Assembly (NCBI GenBank): GCA_027563145.1 | Contig: CP071307.1 | Span: 372,001 to 436,000, forward strand | DNA length: 64,000 bases | Direction: 5' to 3' | Source: Halocatena halophila | Lineage (GTDB): Archaea > Halobacteriota > Halobacteria > Halobacteriales > Haloarculaceae | In this document: positions 25,845 through 34,968 of the stretch, piece after piece | Layout of the letters: each line of letters opens with the position of its first letter | How positions within the stretch are numbered: the first letter of the stretch is position 1 | The notes under the pieces: generated by a model | The model's database searches: none | Told to the model about the DNA's origin: nothing | The model's input: only the letters and a program-made list of their open reading frames with translations | Made by a program: the position numbers and the translations under genes

Positions 25845-27731
25845 ATGGTGGAATTCGAAGCGGTGACGGAGCTCTATGAGCCACCGGAATGGGTGTCACT
25901 CCAGCGGCAGCTGTTCGATCTGAGTACGACTGCTGTCGATCGATTCGTCGAGTTGTACGTGACCGACCATGGAGAGCCAGTCTGGCCACCGGCTGGCCAC
26001 GAAGGAATCGACGGATTCGATGATCTCATCGAAGGGGTCTACAACTGGCCGCTGCTCTACGCGATGGGGGGTGATCGACAGCTCGTCGAACACGCCCGCA
26101 CGGTCTATGAGGGTGCACTCGCCAGGGCATCGCGAACGCCGACCCCGTTCGGTCACGCCATGGTCGAAGACGAGTTCGAGGCCTGCCGTGACTGGTTCCA
26201 TCTCGGCGAGGGAAGCCTGTTCACCTACAACATGGGGCTGGCCATGCCAGATGACGAGGACGTTCGATCGCGGGCCACGCGGTTTGCCGATTTGTACCGT
26301 CAGGACCACCCGACTAACAATTACGACGGCGATCGACGACTGGTTCGTGGACCGATGAACGGCTCGATGGGGCCATCGTACGCGGACTTTTCGGCGTACG
26401 AACACCACCCGTACGGTGCAGACTACCGCTGGGCTCGTCACGGGCTACCGTGGCGCGACGGCCCGTTCGATTCCACCACAGAGCTGCTCGATCCGGCGAA
26501 CGAATCGGCACTGTTCGAGCTCATGGAAGAGCGGTGTTCCACCGGCGATATTCCATTGAATCTGAATATCACCTCATTGATGACGAACGCGTATCTCCAT
26601 ACGGGTGAGGCTGCCTACCGCGAGTGGGTGTTTGACTACCTTGAGGCCTGGCAAGAGCGAACGGCGGCGAACGACGGAATCATCCCGGACAACGTCGGTC
26701 GATCGGGAACGATCGGTGAAACGAACGGCGGTTCGTGGTATGGTGGCTACTACGGCTGGTCGTGGGGGGGATGGCACTACGTGGGGATCGGTCCGACAGT
26801 GGCCGCAGAAAACGCCGTGCTGCTCGGTGGCGAGACGGCTCCGCTCGACTTTCCACGAGAGCAACTGGATCGACTGATCGACAACGCCATCGCCGTGCCG
26901 GACGGTGCCGGAAACGAAACCCTCTATCTTCCCCACAAGTACGGCGATCCGGGTCCATATCGCTATGACGAAGGAGCTGTCCTCACCGATGACGACGGCT
27001 CAGTGCTGTATCGCGACGGCTTCTATGCGTTTCAACCCCACTCGGATCCGCCGTACGTCATCCATCTCTGGTATATGTCACTGGACGACGCTGACCGAGA
27101 TCGCGTTCGACGGCTTCGCAACCACGACACCAAGCCATGGAGAGGAGTTGACCCGACGCCAAGCACCAAACACGGCGCGGGAGAAGAATACGCCTGGCTT
27201 TCCTATCTTGACGGGGCATATCCTGACTACCCTGAGGAAGTCCTCCGGGCCGCTCGATCACGACTGTATCATCAGTGCCGTCGAATGGACGAAGAGGGAG
27301 AGCCACCAGCAAATCCGACTGAGGATTATCTCAGAGACCGCAACCCAGTGTTCCACCGCGCACTGTTACAGCTGACGATGGGGGCACCCCAGCCGATCTA
27401 CTACGGTGGACTGGTGATGGCACAGCTTCGCCATTTTGACCCGGAACGAGGGCGACCAGGACTGCCACCCGGCGTCGGAGCCCTGGTTTCGAGCGTGAAG
27501 GCCGACGGCGTCACCGTCCAGTTCGTCAACGCAGGAGTTGCCCCCAGAACGGTGTGCACGCAAGCGGGTGCGTACGGCGAACACCACATTACACACGTCG
27601 AACACGGGGGCGAATCGGTTGATCTCGATACGACGACACTCACGGTCAGACTGCCGAGCGCCTCGACGATCACGCTCGATCTCGATCTCGATCGGTTCGT
27701 CAACGATCCCAGCTACGATCAGCCACTGTGA
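25845..27731 (+). CDS. Unrecognised 628-residue protein in the pectin island
   Basis: No family can be named. The protein has no signal peptide and is acidic and rich in aromatic residues. Residues 1-500 look helical, with repeated Trp/Tyr-rich turns (PLLYAMGGDRQLVEHARTVY, DWFHLGEGSLFTYNMGLAMP, GSWYGGYYGWSWGGWHYVGI), resembling an alpha/alpha-toroid of glycoside hydrolases or polysaccharide lyases. The last 90 residues are beta-rich (GVTVQFVNAGVAPRTV and TTTLTVRLPSASTITLDLDL), like the C-terminal beta-sandwich of such enzymes. It ends 56 bp before the GH28 gene in the same direction, so a cytoplasmic enzyme for oligogalacturonide side chains or unsaturated ends is plausible. The start could be 25821 or the ATG at 25845. 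Confidence 0.8.
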   Translation: MVEFEAVTELYEPPEWVSLQRQLFDLSTTAVDRFVELYVTDHGEPVWPPAGHEGIDGFDDLIEGVYNWPLLYAMGGDRQLVEHARTVYEGALARASRTPTPFGHAMVEDEFEACRDWFHLGEGSLFTYNMGLAMPDDEDVRSRATRFADLYRQDHPTNNYDGDRRLVRGPMNGSMGPSYADFSAYEHHPYGADYRWARHGLPWRDGPFDSTTELLDPANESALFELMEERCSTGDIPLNLNITSLMTNAYLHTGEAAYREWVFDYLEAWQERTAANDGIIPDNVGRSGTIGETNGGSWYGGYYGWSWGGWHYVGIGPTVAAENAVLLGGETAPLDFPREQLDRLIDNAIAVPDGAGNETLYLPHKYGDPGPYRYDEGAVLTDDDGSVLYRDGFYAFQPHSDPPYVIHLWYMSLDDADRDRVRRLRNHDTKPWRGVDPTPSTKHGAGEEYAWLSYLDGAYPDYPEEVLRAARSRLYHQCRRMDEEGEPPANPTEDYLRDRNPVFHRALLQLTMGAPQPIYYGGLVMAQLRHFDPERGRPGLPPGVGALVSSVKADGVTVQFVNAGVAPRTVCTQAGAYGEHHITHVEHGGESVDLDTTTLTVRLPSASTITLDLDLDRFVNDPSYDQPL

Positions 27732-27758
27732 GACAGGCGGCTACCGACTGGACAATAT

Positions 27759-27768
27759 TTATTATTTA
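27759..27768 (+). promoter_or_regulatory. TATA-like box of the GH28 gene
   Basis: TTATTATTTA lies about 25 nt upstream of the ATG at 27788, supporting this start instead of the frame opening at 27728 and implying a leaderless transcript without a signal-peptide-coding extension. Confidence 0.55.
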
Positions 27769-27787
27769 TCCCGCCATGTTTCACACG

Positions 27788-29320
27788 ATGGAGTCAACCG
27801 CAGAGACAGCGCGTTCTATCGCGGCGTACGGTGTCAGTGGCGACGGGACGACAGTGGAAACAGACCGAATACAGTCAGCACTCATAGATTGTGCAGAATC
27901 CGGCGGAGTCCTCAGTTTTCCCCCTGGGGAGTATCTGACCGGACCGCTCACCGTTGGTAGCAATACGACCATCGAGATCCAGTCTGGTGCCACTCTCCGG
28001 TTCGTCCGGGATCTGACGGCGTTTCCGTCGGTCGAAAGCCGATGGGAGGGATGGGATCAGACCGGCTTTCACCCCTGCTTATGGATCGATACCGCCTCGA
28101 ACGTGACAATCCGTGGCGGTGGCGTGATCGATGGGCAGGGATCATACTGGTGGCAGTACACCGACATGGCACCCGGGGACCGCCCGGCCACCCTAACCGA
28201 TCGACTGGAGGAGTTCGAACAGGCAAACGATAAATCCGACACCGTGAGTTCGTTCACACTCAGACCGCCGCTCTGTCAAATTCATCGCTCTTCGGACGTG
28301 AGTATCTCCGGTGTTACACTCCGGAACTCGCCGTTCTGGAACACGCACGTGGTGTATTCCGACGACGTGGTGCTCACGGACCTCCGAATCGAAAATCCCG
28401 CGGATGCACCGAATGGCGATGGTATTGATATCGATTCGTCCACCCACGTCCACGTCAGCGACACGTTCATCGATGCCGGCGACGATGCAATCTGCATCAA
28501 ATCCGGAAAAGACGAGGAGGGTCGCCAGATCGGTCGTGCAGCCGAGAAGATCACCGTCACAAACTGTACCGTCGAAGCGGGTCACGGCGGTGTCGTGATT
28601 GGCTCCGAGATGTCCGGTGACGTGCGTGATGTCGTGGTCAGCAACTGTACGTTTACGGACACCGATCGCGGTATCCGCATCAAAACTCAGCGCGGCCGTG
28701 GCGGCGTTGTCGAGGATTGTCGCTTCTCGACGATCGTGATGCGACGTGTTGCCTGTCCGTTCGTGATCAACGGCTACTACTTTATGGATATCGACGCGGA
28801 CCCACAGCCGGTCGATGGGACCACGCCACTCGTCAGGCGAATCCATTTCACTGACATCACGGCCACGAACGTCGAATCGGCCGGCTTTCTGGCGGGGATT
28901 CCAGAGCAGCCGTTTGGCCCAATCACGCTCACCAACGTTGATATCAGCGCCACACGGTCGCTTGATGCAACCGGTCTCAGCCCGGCGATGACCGAGGGAT
29001 ACGAACAACAACACGGACTGTTCGCAAAATCGCTTTGCGAACTCGGAGTTCGTGACGTTCGGCTGCGTGTTGCCGATGGCCCACTGATGGCACTCCAGGC
29101 CGCCGAGACCGTCACGATCGATGGACTGGACGTTCCACGGGGATCGACCGATATCGATCTCGCGAATGTCGAACAGGCGACGCTCCGGAACGCACGACTG
29201 CCAGCGACGACCCGTATCAGCCAACGTGGCGAGTCGCCCGCGCTGTTGCGGATCGACGACGACATCGAAACAGCGATTGAGTCCGCCGACTCGACGGAAC
29301 TGACCGTCGAACGGACCTGA
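27788..29320 (+). CDS. GH28 polygalacturonase family enzyme, probably cytoplasmic
   Basis: A 510-residue right-handed beta-helix enzyme. The four GH28 motifs are present in order: NGDGIDIDS near residue 210, AGDDAICIKSG near 231, VEAGHGGVVIGSEMSGD near 265 and RGIRIKT near 296. The two aspartates of GDD and the aspartate of NGDG are the catalytic acids. No signal peptide precedes the first domain, unlike secreted polygalacturonases, so it probably trims galacturonate from imported oligomers, releasing the monomer used by uronate dehydrogenase. Rhamnogalacturonan or xylogalacturonan hydrolase activity is possible in the family. It follows the unrecognised 628-residue gene. Confidence 0.88.
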   Translation: MESTAETARSIAAYGVSGDGTTVETDRIQSALIDCAESGGVLSFPPGEYLTGPLTVGSNTTIEIQSGATLRFVRDLTAFPSVESRWEGWDQTGFHPCLWIDTASNVTIRGGGVIDGQGSYWWQYTDMAPGDRPATLTDRLEEFEQANDKSDTVSSFTLRPPLCQIHRSSDVSISGVTLRNSPFWNTHVVYSDDVVLTDLRIENPADAPNGDGIDIDSSTHVHVSDTFIDAGDDAICIKSGKDEEGRQIGRAAEKITVTNCTVEAGHGGVVIGSEMSGDVRDVVVSNCTFTDTDRGIRIKTQRGRGGVVEDCRFSTIVMRRVACPFVINGYYFMDIDADPQPVDGTTPLVRRIHFTDITATNVESAGFLAGIPEQPFGPITLTNVDISATRSLDATGLSPAMTEGYEQQHGLFAKSLCELGVRDVRLRVADGPLMALQAAETVTIDGLDVPRGSTDIDLANVEQATLRNARLPATTRISQRGESPALLRIDDDIETAIESADSTELTVERT

Positions 29321-29524
29321 AATGCGTTCCCCATAAGCGAACGATCAGTCGTTGGATGGACGGTTTCCACTGCATGCCCGAGGGAAAATCACTCACCGGA
29401 CCGCCCTGCTCGACTCCGTATTGGGTAAAATCGACCGAGAGGGAGAGATTTCGCCACCAGCGAACGACAAACTGCGATCTGGCCCCTGGGGAAACAGTTA
29501 CGGTTCTGTCACCATGAGTTTGCG

Positions 29525-30577
29525 ATGGACATGCAAACACAGGACAGATCCATTGCAGTTGGCGTTGTAGGGATCGGTAGTCTCGGACGCCGACTCGCAG
29601 AGCAGTTCTCTCGACTGGAAGACGCCAAATTATGTGCAATCGCGGAGGTCTCCGCAGAACGATTGGCGACGACCGGCGACCGACTTGGTGTGCCGGCCGG
29701 GTCCCGGTATGAAACGCTCGAGGGGATGTTATCTTCAGAAGCGCTCGACGCTGTTGGAATCGCGACGCCGAATGGACTGCACCACGAACAGGTCGTCACA
29801 GCACTCGAGGCGGACTGTCACGTCCTTTGTGAAAAGCCGCTCGCTACGACCGCCCGCGAAGCGTGCGATCTCGTCGATCTTGCGACCTCCTCGGACCGGA
29901 CGGTGATGGTTGGCTATCAGCGCCACCTGAATCCAGCGTTCGAACTCGCCCGTGAGCGCTGGGCAACCGGCGAACGGACACCCAGATTCATCACCGGAGA
30001 GATCACCCAGGACTGGCGCGAGCATTTCGAAACGATGGAGAACTGGCGGATGGATCCAACGCTCAGCGGCGGGGGCCACCTCCTTAACGTCGGGACCCAC
30101 GTGATCGACGCGATCCTCTGGACGACCGGACTCACGCCGACACACGTAACCGCACAAATGCAGTTCGCAGACGACGAGCAACGGTTCGATCAGCAATCAG
30201 CAATCATCCTGGAGTTCAAGGAGGGTGGATTTGGGACCATCCACGACACGGGGATGGTCGCTCGAACCCGCGAGCACATCCACATCTGGGACGGTGATGG
30301 TGCAGTGTATCTCGAGGGCGTCGAATGGGACGAACGAACCGGGTACCTGATCGACGAGGACGGCACCGAACACGAACCATATCAGTCATACACGCGTGAT
30401 CTTGCCAAAGGGCGCGCGTTTCTCAATGCCATCACCGACGGAACTGAACCGCCAGCGACCGTCGAAGACGGCTGTCTGGCAACGATCGTCACCATGGGGG
30501 CATACGAATCCGCACGGCGCGGCGAGCGAATCGAGCTCGCTCAGGAATTTCCGTTCGCCGAGTCTCTTCTCGACTGA
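29525..30577 (+). CDS. Gfo/Idh/MocA-family oxidoreductase
   Basis: A 350-residue NAD(P)-dependent sugar oxidoreductase. The dinucleotide motif is VGVVGIGSLGRRLA near the N-terminus; the family-defining lysine is in HVLCEKPLATTAREA, and the catalytic histidine region is LLNVGTHVIDAILWTTG. The C-terminal alpha/beta domain is complete. Substrates in this family include inositols, glucose, uronates and unsaturated sugars. It sits between GH28 and the transporter genes, so a galacturonate derivative is the likely substrate, but nothing in the sequence fixes it. An ATG at 29531 is an alternative start. Confidence 0.85.
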   Translation: MDMQTQDRSIAVGVVGIGSLGRRLAEQFSRLEDAKLCAIAEVSAERLATTGDRLGVPAGSRYETLEGMLSSEALDAVGIATPNGLHHEQVVTALEADCHVLCEKPLATTAREACDLVDLATSSDRTVMVGYQRHLNPAFELARERWATGERTPRFITGEITQDWREHFETMENWRMDPTLSGGGHLLNVGTHVIDAILWTTGLTPTHVTAQMQFADDEQRFDQQSAIILEFKEGGFGTIHDTGMVARTREHIHIWDGDGAVYLEGVEWDERTGYLIDEDGTEHEPYQSYTRDLAKGRAFLNAITDGTEPPATVEDGCLATIVTMGAYESARRGERIELAQEFPFAESLLD

Positions 30578-30646
30578 GGTGGAAATCAGCAGTTGACGGT
30601 CCAGACAATTATTTTGTGTATCAGCTTTGTGGACATATTAGTTAAT

Positions 30647-30654
30647 TATAAATA
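30647..30654 (+). promoter_or_regulatory. TATA-like box of the transporter operon
   Basis: TATAAATA lies about 27 nt upstream of the ATG at 30677, one of the best matches in the window. A copy of the TGGAAATCA motif lies about 60 bp further upstream at 30580-30588. Confidence 0.65.
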
Positions 30655-30676
30655 CCAGTAACTGAAACAGGGTTCC

Positions 30677-32542
30677 ATGGTCAGTAGTACCACAGGCCTC
30701 GGTAGCGCCAGCACGAGACGGCAGTTTCTCAGGCTCGGTGCTGTGAGTGGGACGTTGCTCGTTGCGGGTTGTATGAGCGGTACGGATGACAGTGGTGGCT
30801 CCAACGGCGGCGGTGATAAACGGACGTTCCGCGTGTTCGATCCGCTGACGAGCAAGGCCACCCCGACGGACCGACACCTCAATCCCTGGAACGGGGAAAA
30901 AACCGGCTGTTGGCACCCGGGAGCGGCCATCATGGACCGGCTTGCGGTGTACGCCCCGACGGTGAACGAGGCGTATCCTCTGATGGCAAAATCATGGGAG
31001 AAATCCGACGACACGACGCTCTCGGTCACGTTAGACGACCGATGGACGTGGCACAACGGCGATCAGTTCGTGGCCGACGATTACGTGATGGAACAGCAGA
31101 TCGAGCTAGAGATCCTAAAATACACGGCCGAAGAAGAGGGCCGCGAACGACCCCACCAGGTGATGAAATCGATCGAAGCGATCGATGACACACACTTCGA
31201 GATCACCCTGCACGACCCCCTCGATCCAGTGTTCGCGGTGCAGAACACGATCGGTTCCTACCACGGGAATCTCGGTCGTGGCGTGTTCACCAAACACACG
31301 GATAAAAAATGGAAGGACTGGCACGATCGTCTCCAGAACACGAGCGGTGATGAAAAGGGCGAGGTGGTCGCAGAGATCACCAGCGCTGCATATCCGAAGA
31401 TCAACTCCGACAACGCGCTCGGACACGGCCCGTTCAAGATAGCCGACGTGGGTGATGACATCATCACGATGGAGAAATACGAGGATCACCCGAACGCAGA
31501 CAACATTGAGATCGAAGAGTTCCAGCTCAAGCTCTTCTCACAGAATAAACCCACCCAGCCATACTCACAGAACAAGGTGGACGCATCGCACAAGGGCTTT
31601 CCCGTTCCGGAGGACCAGCGGAGTTCGCTTCCGGACGAGCACACGCTGTTCCGGGAGGGACGATCGAGCAACAAACTGTTCGCGTTCAACTGTGGCCACG
31701 GCGTCGACGACTACGACACGCCGTTTGAGAGTCCGAACGTGCGCAAGGCGGTTGCGCACATTTTCGACAAAAAGCAAGTCGAATCGCTGCTTGAGGGAGT
31801 CAACCGGGTGTTCGAGTGGCCGGCCTGCCGGCTCCCGGGGAAGGTACTGCGTGAAGACAGCCACGAGTCGACTTCGCTGGTGAAAGACAAATTCACCACC
31901 TACGGAACGAACAACACCGAACGAGCGGCCGAGTTGCTCCGCAAGGAAGATTACAGCCAGAACGGCGACGGACAGTGGATGACACCGGATGGAAATCCGT
32001 TCGAAATCACGATCATGAACGGGGCCGAGCGGAAGGATATTACACTTCTCGGAGAGAATCTGAAGCAGTTCGGCATCCAGGCCACCATCGAGCAGGTCGA
32101 CGACGCGACGATGGACCAGAACCGCATGGACGGGCATTACGATCTGATGCCCGACGGTTCGAGCGCCAACGGCGTCACCGCGCTCTGGGCGCTCGGTCTC
32201 GTTCCGGACTGGATTCAGTCTATCACCCACTTCCAGCCCACACGAGAGATTCCGATGCCGATTGGCGATCCCGAGGGCAACAGTGGCACAAAAGAGATCA
32301 ACGTCGAAGAGCACATCCGACAGTGGCAGGTCACCGGCGAGTCGAAATACCACCACGAACTGATGTGGTGGTGGAATCAGACACTGCCCGAAGTCGAAAT
32401 GATGTATCAGCCCGATGCCGGTGGCTACAACGCTGCCAACTGGGAGCTGGACGTGAAAGACGAGATCAAAAACGGTGTGGACGACGCCCTCTACATTGCC
32501 ACGAAGGTCGAAGACGGCTCGCTGAAATACGTCGGTGACTAA
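30677..32542 (+). CDS. ABC transporter substrate-binding lipoprotein, PepT family
   Basis: A 621-residue extracytoplasmic binding protein of the SBP_bac_5 (dipeptide/oligosaccharide) type. The N-terminus has a twin-arginine signal (TRRQFLRLGAVSGTLLVAGC) with lipobox cysteine and a Gly/Ser/Asp-rich linker. Family blocks include LAVYAPTVNEAYPLMAKSWE, GPFKIADVGDDIITMEKYED and FESPNVRKAVAHIFDKKQVE. Several members of this family in thermophiles and haloarchaea bind oligosaccharides, so oligogalacturonides are a reasonable guess here. It is the first gene of the transporter operon and has a strong TATA-like box. Confidence 0.87.
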   Translation: MVSSTTGLGSASTRRQFLRLGAVSGTLLVAGCMSGTDDSGGSNGGGDKRTFRVFDPLTSKATPTDRHLNPWNGEKTGCWHPGAAIMDRLAVYAPTVNEAYPLMAKSWEKSDDTTLSVTLDDRWTWHNGDQFVADDYVMEQQIELEILKYTAEEEGRERPHQVMKSIEAIDDTHFEITLHDPLDPVFAVQNTIGSYHGNLGRGVFTKHTDKKWKDWHDRLQNTSGDEKGEVVAEITSAAYPKINSDNALGHGPFKIADVGDDIITMEKYEDHPNADNIEIEEFQLKLFSQNKPTQPYSQNKVDASHKGFPVPEDQRSSLPDEHTLFREGRSSNKLFAFNCGHGVDDYDTPFESPNVRKAVAHIFDKKQVESLLEGVNRVFEWPACRLPGKVLREDSHESTSLVKDKFTTYGTNNTERAAELLRKEDYSQNGDGQWMTPDGNPFEITIMNGAERKDITLLGENLKQFGIQATIEQVDDATMDQNRMDGHYDLMPDGSSANGVTALWALGLVPDWIQSITHFQPTREIPMPIGDPEGNSGTKEINVEEHIRQWQVTGESKYHHELMWWWNQTLPEVEMMYQPDAGGYNAANWELDVKDEIKNGVDDALYIATKVEDGSLKYVGD

Positions 32543-32587
32543 CTGCCCCGAACGTATTTGGTGAACGAGAACTCACGACACCACACA

Positions 32588-32782
32588 ATGGGAGTCGTAC
32601 AATCGATGGCGCGGTTGTGTATCGGTATCGACGTGTTGTTGCTGGTGTTGCTTGGCTACTCGTTTGCCTTTCTGGAGCCAGAGTCTGCGTCGTTCGTGAT
32701 CGCCACCATCACCCTCATCCCGATCGCCATCACCCTCGTCGGTGGCCTGACGGTGCTTCATTTCGACTGGGATCCGCTGTAG
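32588..32782 (+). CDS. Small two-helix membrane protein in the transporter operon
   Basis: A 64-residue protein with two hydrophobic helices (CIGIDVLLLVLLGYSFAFLE and VIATITLIPIAITLVGGLTV) joined by an acidic loop, ending in HFDWDPL. It lies between the binding protein and the first permease, in the same direction. GTATTTGG at 32552-32558 could be a separate promoter. I recognise no family; an accessory subunit is possible. Confidence 0.6.
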   Translation: MGVVQSMARLCIGIDVLLLVLLGYSFAFLEPESASFVIATITLIPIAITLVGGLTVLHFDWDPL

Positions 32783-32865
32783 CGGGCGGACTTATATCAT
32801 GGTCATTTCCTTATAGATAGGAACTTTGATTAGGGTACCAGAAATATGTAGCGTGTACTCATACC

Positions 32866-33870
32866 ATGGTTTTCAACAACTGGCGCATCCGTCGCGTCGG
32901 ACAGGCAGTGTTTACTGTGTGGGCGGTCCTCACACTGTCGTTCGCACTGGTGCGGCTGATGCCCGGCAATCCGATGGGTGCAATGCTCGTCCAGCTCGAA
33001 CAGTCGGGGATGAACCCGGCACGGGCACGTGAGCTGGTCGAAGCCAGGCTGAGCGTTCGGCCGGACCAACCCATTCCGATCGCGTACATGAACTATCTGA
33101 CTTCGACGTTACAGGGAGATCTCGGCCAATCGATCGCCAGCGGTGAGCCGGTGGCAAACGAGATCGCTCAGGCGCTGCCGTGGACCCTGTTCGTGATGAG
33201 CTGGTCGCTCTGTATCACGTTCGTGCTGGGTGTGGTGATTGGCGCGTTGATGGCCTACTGGGAGGGTGGTCGTCTCGACGTGGGACTCACCTCCTGGGCC
33301 ATTCTGATGGGCTCGATTCCGTTCTACGTGCTGGCGTTTCTCCTGTTGATCTTTCTGTCGTACCGATTTGGCTGGTTTCCGACCGGCGGCAAATACGTGG
33401 CCGGTACCGAGCCGGGATTCAACCTCCCATTTATTTCAGGCGTCATGTATCACGCGATATTACCGGTGCTGTCGATGCTCGTTGCCTCTGGGGTGGCATC
33501 ACTGGGGATGCGTGGCAACTCGATTCGCGTGCTAGGGTCGGATTATCTCCGGGTTGCACGGCTTCGTGGGCTCTCAGATCTGACGATCTCTAGTCAGTAC
33601 GTCGCCCGCAACGCCATGCTTCCGATGTACACGACCCTGTTGATCAACATCGGCGAGATGTTCGGCGGATCGGTCGTGCTTGAGCAGGTGTTTCAGTACA
33701 AGGGACTTGGCTACTACCTGTATCGGGCGGTGAACATCAGGGACTATCCACGGATGATGGGCGGGTTCATGGTGATCACCATCGCGGTTGTCATTGCGCT
33801 GTTCATCGCCGACATGACCTACTCCATGATCGATCCACGGGCCGGAGGAGCGAGCAATGAATCGTACTGA
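32866..33870 (+). CDS. ABC transporter permease, DppB-like
   Basis: A 334-residue permease with about six membrane helices. It opens RRVGQAVFTVWAVLTLSFAL, typical of DppB/OppB, and has the cytoplasmic coupling motif YLRVARLRGLSDLTISSQYV near residue 230, with the EAA-loop pattern ARNAMLPMYTTLLINIGEMF. With the second permease it would form the membrane channel of a dipeptide/oligosaccharide transporter. Its stop lies 54 bp before the next gene. Confidence 0.9.
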   Translation: MVFNNWRIRRVGQAVFTVWAVLTLSFALVRLMPGNPMGAMLVQLEQSGMNPARARELVEARLSVRPDQPIPIAYMNYLTSTLQGDLGQSIASGEPVANEIAQALPWTLFVMSWSLCITFVLGVVIGALMAYWEGGRLDVGLTSWAILMGSIPFYVLAFLLLIFLSYRFGWFPTGGKYVAGTEPGFNLPFISGVMYHAILPVLSMLVASGVASLGMRGNSIRVLGSDYLRVARLRGLSDLTISSQYVARNAMLPMYTTLLINIGEMFGGSVVLEQVFQYKGLGYYLYRAVNIRDYPRMMGGFMVITIAVVIALFIADMTYSMIDPRAGGASNESY

Positions 33871-33924
33871 AGCACACACACTTCGATTTGTGCCACGAAC
33901 CCATCCACACTTCACAGCACGACG

Positions 33925-34968
33925 ATGACTGACAGAGACCACAAAGAGACACTCACCGATGCACTGGACGGAACGATCAGCACCGACGGTGGAACGGCAA
34001 CTCCGTTCGAAACCGTCTCACAAGTCGAAGAATCACGAGCAGATCGGTTCTGGACAGCGTATGACACGTACGTCAGAGCGCCATTATCGATCGTCTGGGG
34101 CGATTGGCGGGCACGAATTGGCTTTGCGATTGTCCTTTGTTATCTCCTGATGGGAACGGTTGGGACCGTGGTGATCGAGCCAACCGCGCCGGCCGAGGGG
34201 CCGGCACTGATACAACCGTTCGAGACGATGGACTATCCGCTGGGAACGGACGATATGGGTCGGGATCTGTTCAGTCAGGTGGTCCATTCGACCCAGGAGA
34301 TGTTGAAGATGATCACCGCCGGCGCACTGTTTTCGGTGACGCTCGGCACGCTGGTTGGCGCGGTTGCAGGATATAAAGGTGGCTGGATAGACACCGTGTT
34401 GAGCTCGATCACGGACGTGTTCATCAACATTCCGGGCTTTCCGCTGGTGATGGTGCTCGTGGCGATTTTCGAGATGGGTGAAAACCCATACATGATCGGG
34501 ATTCTCCTCTCGGTTGCTTCCTGGAGTGGCCTGGCACGGGCGATCAGATCACAGGTATTGACGCTTCGCCAGGAATCGTTCGTCGAGTCCGCCCGAACGA
34601 TGGGTCTGCCTACCCACGTGATCGTCTCGAAAGAGATCGTCCCGCCGCTGTTGCCGTACATCGTGATCAATCTCACGAACGCCGCACGACGAGTGATCTT
34701 CGAGGCCGCCGCGCTGTACTATCTCGGCATTCTTCCGTTCGAGAAGCTCAACTGGGGAGTCACACTCCAGCTTGCTTACGAGGCCGAGGCACACGCGCGT
34801 CCACAGGCGCTGCACTGGTTTCTCGTCCCGATGGCCGCGATCACCGGCATTTCGATCGGGCTGATCCTGCTCGGCCAATCGCTCGACCGGGTGTTCAACC
34901 CCCGCGTTCGGGCCCGTCACGAGAAAACAACCGCTGATGAGGACACGCTTGAGGCTACCACACACTGA
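33925..34968 (+). CDS. ABC transporter permease, DppC-like
   Basis: A 347-residue permease. The N-terminal 50 residues are hydrophilic and acidic, then a DppC/OppC core follows with the characteristic YPLGTDDMGRDLFSQVVHST, GTLVGAVAGYKGGWIDTVLS and the coupling motif SFVESARTMGLPTHVIVSKE. It pairs with the DppB-like permease upstream. The stop codon overlaps the ATG of the ATPase gene (TGATG at 34966-34970), showing tight coupling. Confidence 0.9.
   Translation: MTDRDHKETLTDALDGTISTDGGTATPFETVSQVEESRADRFWTAYDTYVRAPLSIVWGDWRARIGFAIVLCYLLMGTVGTVVIEPTAPAEGPALIQPFETMDYPLGTDDMGRDLFSQVVHSTQEMLKMITAGALFSVTLGTLVGAVAGYKGGWIDTVLSSITDVFINIPGFPLVMVLVAIFEMGENPYMIGILLSVASWSGLARAIRSQVLTLRQESFVESARTMGLPTHVIVSKEIVPPLLPYIVINLTNAARRVIFEAAALYYLGILPFEKLNWGVTLQLAYEAEAHARPQALHWFLVPMAAITGISIGLILLGQSLDRVFNPRVRARHEKTTADEDTLEATTH

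Noticed and set aside
28193-29224. Long frame antisense to GH28
   Set aside because: GH28 motifs on the plus strand are complete; the antisense product has no family features.
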